The translations under genes and the position numbers were made by a program. From assembly GCF_003574835.2 (NCBI RefSeq), contig NZ_CP063196.1, forward strand, positions 744,001 through 808,000: a stretch of DNA of 64,000 nt, given 5' to 3'. This DNA is from Thermobifida halotolerans (GTDB lineage Bacteria; Actinomycetota; Actinomycetes; Streptosporangiales; Streptosporangiaceae). Below the pieces are notes generated by a model, which searched no databases, had not been told where the DNA came from, and saw nothing but the letters and a program-made list of their open reading frames with translations. This document shows, in pieces, positions 60,031 to 64,000 of this stretch (the stretch's first letter is position 1; the number at the start of each line of letters is the position of its first letter).

Positions 60031-60155
60031 CATGCTGCCGGGATGCGACGGGGGAGAGCGTGATCGCGACGGGCCCGCCGTGGCGGATCCGGCGAGCTGT
60101 TTCGCACCGGGTGTGGTGGACACTCCTGGTGTGGCTCCGGTTCCCGGGGGTCCTG

Positions 60156-60389
60156 GAACCAATGCCGGGAGGTTGGGAGAGGCGGCGGGGCACTTCCGGG
60201 GAGGTGTGGTGCTGGTCGGCTCTCAGGGGGCGGGGGGCTGTGGTGCGGGTCCGCCGGTGAGGTGCGGGGAGGTGGGGGCGCGGGCGGGCCGGCGCCGGGG
60301 AGCCTCCCCACTCCTGCGCCAACCCGTGGTCGCCCGCCCCGGGGCCCGGGGCGGAACACCTCGCCCGCCCAACCCCCGGTGATGGTCGT
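60156..60389 (-). repeat. Dispersed intergenic repeat, copy C (full length, inverted)
   Basis: The reverse complement of this 234-bp stretch aligns with 4245-4482 from end to end at roughly 80% by eye, including GGCGGGCGAGGTGTTCC, GCGCAGGAGTGGGGAGGC, GCCGACCAGCACCACAC and CCGCCGCCTCTCCCAA. Confidence 0.8.
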
Positions 60390-60406
60390 GTGGCCCCGGC
60401 CTGGTG

Positions 60407-60488
60407 GGTGGTTTTCGGGTGGCCTCCACCTCGGGAAGTCCTGGGATCCCAGCTCCGAGGGGAGCGTCCAGGCCACCTGGAAACCACC
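60407..60488. ncRNA. Candidate structured RNA element (nested hairpins)
   Basis: Arms 60407-60425 and 60470-60488 pair without a gap over 19 positions (two G-U pairs). Inside them CCTCGG (60429-60434) pairs with CCGAGG (60455-60460), and the centre holds the palindrome CTGGGATCCCAG (60441-60452). It may be a small RNA, a leader structure or a mobile-element remnant. It lies 17 nt from dispersed repeat copy C. No promoter or T-run is evident. Confidence 0.45.
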
Positions 60489-60680
60489 CCCTGGGTTGAG
60501 GGGGGCGGGAACCCTTGCTCCCGGGGCCGGGGCGCGTGGTGTTCCCGGAGGGTTGTGGGGCCCGCGCAGGGCGGGACCGTCGTGCCGTCCTCTTCCGGGC
60601 GTGGGCGCGGTGCCGTGGCAGGATGGCGGAGATCACGTCATCCGACAATATTTTGCGGATTTTTTACGGCGTGGAGCGTG

Positions 60681-60699
60681 TTGACATCGTCTGGTGTCA
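60681..60699 (+). promoter_or_regulatory. Promoter/operator candidate of the exporter gene
   Basis: TTGACA (60681-60686) could be a -35. TGACA (60682-60686) and TGTCA (60695-60699) form an inverted repeat with an 8-nt spacer over it. A -10 cannot be assigned. Confidence 0.35.
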
Positions 60700-60747
60700 T
60701 CGTCGGGCCTGTGACGGGGCCGTCCCATGTCTTGAGTGAGGAGCGCA

Positions 60748-62025
60748 GTGGCACGCAGCGAGGTCACCTCCCCCACGGCGGCCGGACCGGACGCGGCCGC
60801 CTCCGGTCCGGTTCCACCGGAGTCGCGGCGCTCCACCGCGCTGCTGGCGGTGGTGCTGGGTGTGCTGGCGGCCGCGGGACCGCTCTCCACCGACCTGTAC
60901 CTCCCGGCGTTCCCGATGATCGCCGAGGACCTCGGCACCACCGAGGCCCGCGTCCAGTTGACGCTGACCGCGTCCATGGTGGGCCTGGCCCTGGGGCAGT
61001 TGGCCGCCGGGCCGATGAGTGACGCGTGGGGGCGACGCGGACCGCTGCTGGTGGGGACCGCGCTGTTCATGGTCACGTCACTGCTGTGCATGCTCGTGTC
61101 GTCGGTGGAGGTGTTCGTCGCGATCCGGTTCGTGCAGGGGGTCGCGGGAGCCGCGGGCGCGGTGATCTCGCACGCGGTGGTGCGCGACCTGTACGAGGGG
61201 GACGCGGCGGCGCGGTTCTTCTCCCGGCTGATGCTGGTGTCGGGGATGGCGCCGATCGTGGGGCCGGTCCTGGGCGGCCAGTTGCTGCTCGTGGGACCGT
61301 GGCCGCTGAGCTTCGCCGCGCTGGCCGCGGTCAACGGCCTGGGATTCCTGGCGGTGCTGTTCCTGCTGCCCGAGACCCTGCCCAGGAGCGAGCGCCGGTC
61401 GGCACGGCCCGGAGCGCTGCTGGCCACGGTGGGACACCTGCTGCGCGACCTGCGGTTCGTCGGTCCCGCGCTGGCGCTGGGCCTCAACTTCGGGATGATC
61501 TTCGTCTACATCTCCTCCTTCTCCTTCGTGTCGCAGAACGACCTGGGCGCCTCGCCGCAGACGTTCAGCCTGCTGTTCGCGGTCAACGCGGTGGCGATGC
61601 TGGCGGGTACACAACTGAACGGCCTGCTGATCGGACGGATCGACACGTCGCGGCGCCTGGTGGTCGGTCTCGCGCTGAGCCTGGGGAGCGTGGCGGCGCT
61701 GGCCGTCATGGAGTTGACCGGTACGGCCGTGCTGGTCACGACGGCGGTGGCGCTGGCGGTGATGATGTTCGGCACCGGCATGGTCTTTCCCAACGCGACG
61801 ACGCTGGCGCTGTCGTCGCAGACCCCGTCCGTGGCGGGGACCGCGTCGGCCCTCATGGGGTCGTCGCGGTTCGCCTTCGGCGGGCTCCTGGCCGCGGTGG
61901 CCGGAATGGTCGCCGGAGGCGAGGCGACGCTGGCGAGCATGGTCGCGGTGATGGCGGCCACGGGCGCGACGGCGCTGGTGGCGTTCGCGGTGACCGGCTG
62001 GCTGGGGCGGCGCGCGGCCGTCTGA
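60748..62025 (+). CDS. Bcr/CflA-type MFS drug exporter
   Basis: This 425-residue membrane protein has 12 predicted helices. MFS motifs are STDLYLPAFPMIAEDLG (helix 1, Bcr/CflA signature), the loop 2-3 motif GPMSDAWGRRGPLL, RFVQGVAGAAGAVISHAVVRDLYEG and MLVSGMAPIVGPVLGGQLL. It is related to bicyclomycin and chloramphenicol exporters. GTG 60748 is preferred over GTG 60736 because GAGGAG lies 5 nt before it. It is the intact counterpart of the decayed gene at 54383-55042. Confidence 0.92.
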   Translation: MARSEVTSPTAAGPDAAASGPVPPESRRSTALLAVVLGVLAAAGPLSTDLYLPAFPMIAEDLGTTEARVQLTLTASMVGLALGQLAAGPMSDAWGRRGPLLVGTALFMVTSLLCMLVSSVEVFVAIRFVQGVAGAAGAVISHAVVRDLYEGDAAARFFSRLMLVSGMAPIVGPVLGGQLLLVGPWPLSFAALAAVNGLGFLAVLFLLPETLPRSERRSARPGALLATVGHLLRDLRFVGPALALGLNFGMIFVYISSFSFVSQNDLGASPQTFSLLFAVNAVAMLAGTQLNGLLIGRIDTSRRLVVGLALSLGSVAALAVMELTGTAVLVTTAVALAVMMFGTGMVFPNATTLALSSQTPSVAGTASALMGSSRFAFGGLLAAVAGMVAGGEATLASMVAVMAATGATALVAFAVTGWLGRRAAV

Positions 62026-62058
62026 AACCGGACCGCCTCCGACCAGGGACACAGGGGA

Positions 62059-62064
62059 TAGACT
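62059..62064 (+). promoter_or_regulatory. -10 box TAGACT upstream of the Spo0M gene
   Basis: TAGACT lies 35 nt before the ATG and is followed by a T-rich leader (CTTTTTGTGG) with GGAGG. An overlapping AGGGG/CCCCT hairpin followed by CCTTTTT might also terminate the exporter transcript. Confidence 0.4.
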
Positions 62065-62098
62065 CTTCGCCCCTCTTGTCCTTTTTGTGGAGGTTGGT

Positions 62099-62881
62099 AT
62101 GGCATTCAAGCGGCTGCTGGCCGGACTGGGCTTCGGCGGAGCCTCGGTGGAGACCGTCATGGAGGACGCCGTGGCCGTGCCCGGCGGAGTGCTGCGCGGC
62201 CAGGTGCACATCGAGGGCGGAACAGTCGACCAGCAGGTCGAGGAGCTCACCGTGGGCCTGCAGACCCGGGTGGAGGTGGAGTCGGGCGACAACGAGTACT
62301 CGCAGGACATGGAGTTCTGCCGCCAGCGGCTCGGCGGCGCGCTGCACCTGCACCCCGGAGCGCGCTACACCGTCCCCTTCGAACTGCGGGTCCCGTTCGA
62401 GACCCCGGTGAACTGGTACCGGGGAACCGTCCTGCACCCGATGCGGCTGGGCGTCAACACGCGGTTGAGCGTGGCCGGCGCGATCGACCCCGGAGACCTC
62501 GACCCGGTGCGGGTGGGGCCGCTGCCGTCCCAGCAGGCCGTGCTGGACGCGCTGGTCTCCCTGGGCTTCGTCGTCAAGCACACCGACATGGAGCGGGGAC
62601 AGTTGCGCGGCACCCGGCAGCGGCTGCCGTTCTACCAGGAGATCGAGTTCCACGCGCCGAGCCGCTACCGCGGGCTCAACGACCTGGAACTGTCGTTCGC
62701 GACCGACGAGCGCGGCGCGGACGTGGTGGTGGAACTGGACCGCAGGCCGGGACTGCTGGGCGAGCGGTCCGACTCCTACTTCGCGTTCTCCTTCGACCAC
62801 GCCACCGCGGCCCACCAGGACTGGGCCGGCTACCTGCACGCCCAGATCGACGCGATCGCGGGGCGGCGCGGCTGGCTGTGA
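62099..62881 (+). CDS. Spo0M/SpoOM family protein (arrestin-like fold)
   Basis: This 260-residue soluble protein has the Spo0M pattern: N-terminal FKRLLAGLGFGGASVETVMED, VPGGVLRGQVHIEGGTVDQQVEELTVGLQTRVE, the beta-rich arrestin-like half HPGARYTVPFELRVPFETPVNWY and TRLSVAGAIDPGDLDPV. In Bacillus Spo0M affects sporulation timing; actinobacterial roles are unknown. GGAGG lies 5 nt before ATG 62099. Confidence 0.9.
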   Translation: MAFKRLLAGLGFGGASVETVMEDAVAVPGGVLRGQVHIEGGTVDQQVEELTVGLQTRVEVESGDNEYSQDMEFCRQRLGGALHLHPGARYTVPFELRVPFETPVNWYRGTVLHPMRLGVNTRLSVAGAIDPGDLDPVRVGPLPSQQAVLDALVSLGFVVKHTDMERGQLRGTRQRLPFYQEIEFHAPSRYRGLNDLELSFATDERGADVVVELDRRPGLLGERSDSYFAFSFDHATAAHQDWAGYLHAQIDAIAGRRGWL

Positions 62882-62995
62882 CGTACCGTGAGCTTGCCCG
62901 CAGGTAACGATCCGGTGCACAGTAGGGCTCGTTCGGATGACCGGGGAGGGCGGGGGGAGGCTCTCCGGCTTCTGTCGTGAGGAGTGGGAAGAGAT

Positions 62996-64000
62996 ATGCG
63001 CCAGTCACCGACCCCTGTTCCGCCGCCGCCGCGCCCCGAGGTGCTGGGCGAGTTGGCGTACCTGAGCGTCCAGCGCGACGGCGACGGCACGGTCCTCCAC
63101 CGCCCCGCCGAGGGGGGCTGGCGCGACGTGGACGCGACCGAGTTCCTGACCTCGGTCACCAGGCTGGCCAGGGGGCTGATCGCCGCGGGCGTCGGCCTCG
63201 GGGACCGGGTGCTCGTGGCCGCGCCGGGCGGCTACGAACGGACCCTGGTGGTGTTCGCGGTGTGGGCCGCGGGCGGAGTGGTGGTGGAGGTGCCGCCGAA
63301 CTGCTCCCCGGGACTGCTGCGGCGGGCGCTGCGGGACAGCCGTCCGGCCGTGGCGGTGCTGCGCGACCAGCGGCAGACGCGGGTCGCGGCGTCGCTCCAG
63401 CACGAACTGGTGGACCTGGGACGGGTCTGGACGGTGGACGACGCCGGACTGGAGGCGATCGCCAAGCCCGGGGCCTACATGGACGGCACGGCGGTGCGGT
63501 TCCGGGTGGAGGAGAGCACCGCCCAGGACACGGCGCTGATCCACTACACCGTCACGCCGCAGCGGCGGGTGCGGGGAGCGGTACTGACCCACCGCAACCT
63601 GCTGGCCGCGGCGGGAGCGGCGGTCGACCGGCTGGCCCCGGTGCTCGCGTCCATGCCGGCGGGGGCGGCCACCACGCTGCTGGGACCGCGGACGGGCGGG
63701 CTGGCGAGCTGCTCCGCGGTGGTGGCGGGCGTCCTGGCGGGCGTCCGGGTGGGGTTCGCCCACCCCGAGCAGGTCTTCGCCCACCAGGTCAGGGAGTTCG
63801 CGCCGACCCTGCTGGTGACCGACGCGGCTTTTCTGACCCGTGTCTACGAGGTGGAGCGGTCGCGGGCGCGGCAGGGCGGCTGGGACGGCGCCCAGGGGTT
63901 CGAGGCCGCCACCCGGCTGGCGGTGGACCTGGGACGGAAGAAGCGGCGGCCGTGGCAGCGGATGTCGCGCGCCATCTACGACTGGGCCTTCGCCCGGGTC
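62996..64000 (+). CDS. Acyl-CoA-synthetase-like adenylate-forming protein, N-terminal part (cut by window end)
   Basis: The frame is open from ATG 62996 to the window end (335 residues; the family is about 600). It resembles FadD15-like long-chain acyl-CoA synthetases: LTSVTRLARGLIAAGVGLGDRVLVAAPGGYERTLVVFAVWAAGGVVVEV near the N-terminus and GAVLTHRNLLAAAGAAVDRL after the phosphate loop. The loop itself, normally YTSGTTGxPKG, reads IHYTVTPQRRVRG and lacks the Ser/Thr/Gly run and the Lys. A segment like AIYDWAFARV, typical of these enzymes, ends the visible part. Ribosome site GAGGAG about 11 nt upstream. Confidence 0.75.
   Translation, partial: MRQSPTPVPPPPRPEVLGELAYLSVQRDGDGTVLHRPAEGGWRDVDATEFLTSVTRLARGLIAAGVGLGDRVLVAAPGGYERTLVVFAVWAAGGVVVEVPPNCSPGLLRRALRDSRPAVAVLRDQRQTRVAASLQHELVDLGRVWTVDDAGLEAIAKPGAYMDGTAVRFRVEESTAQDTALIHYTVTPQRRVRGAVLTHRNLLAAAGAAVDRLAPVLASMPAGAATTLLGPRTGGLASCSAVVAGVLAGVRVGFAHPEQVFAHQVREFAPTLLVTDAAFLTRVYEVERSRARQGGWDGAQGFEAATRLAVDLGRKKRRPWQRMSRAIYDWAFARV

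Overview
The window is about 70% G+C, uses GTG and TTG starts freely, and carries many genes in the order typical of high-GC Actinomycetota (gltBD, pyk, pdtaR, liv transporter, polA, rpsA, coaE, uvrB; then pyrG, xerD, parA, scpAB, rluB, aroH/tyrA, cmk, der). The secreted GH11-CBM2 xylanase near the right end closely resembles Thermobifida xylanase Xyl11A as I remember it, so the best guess is a Thermobifida species or close relative. This rests on recalled similarity, not on a search.

Layout. 1-3245: end of glutamate synthase (gltB, gltD). 3300-8553: tandem DUF2784 membrane proteins, a dispersed repeat, a prenyltransferase-like alpha/alpha-barrel protein, a DJ-1/PfpI protein, pyruvate kinase and a DUF1266 protein. 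8690-9730: a decayed HTH/endonuclease-like gene beside an unusual tRNA. 9860-16280: ANTAR response regulator pdtaR, then the branched-chain amino acid ABC transporter livHMGF with a convergent binding-protein gene. 16580-26970: DUF554, thioesterase, polA, arfB, rpsA, coaE, uvrB and a DUF3060 lipoprotein. 27260-40140: GNAT, pyrG, Nudix, xerD, parA plus a small ribbon-helix-helix-like protein, scpA, scpB, rluB with a 147-bp internal repeat, aroH, tyrA, cmk, der. This stretch links nucleotide synthesis, chromosome dynamics and aromatic amino acid synthesis.

40140-64000 is accessory. It holds regulator/target pairs (DoxX-TetR, quinone-reductase-like protein-HxlR, MerR-DUF6194), a LacI-controlled sugar or polyol ABC operon without its own ATPase, an NCS2 permease, an inositol-phosphatase-like enzyme, a decayed Bcr/CflA exporter beside its MarR regulator, an FAD monooxygenase with a DUF1097-like partner, the xylanase, an intact Bcr/CflA exporter, a Spo0M protein and the start of an acyl-CoA-synthetase-like gene cut by the window end.

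The most unusual items are a ~235-bp dispersed intergenic repeat (two full copies and one partial), a 19-bp-stem structured element beside one copy, a 74-nt class I tRNA with a CAA anticodon, a set of genes whose -10 box lies 6-7 nt before the start codon (probable leaderless mRNAs), LivH with an extracytoplasmic beta domain, an adenylate-forming enzyme with a degenerate phosphate loop, and several strong palindromic operators. I found no CRISPR array, rRNA, prophage or complete insertion sequence.
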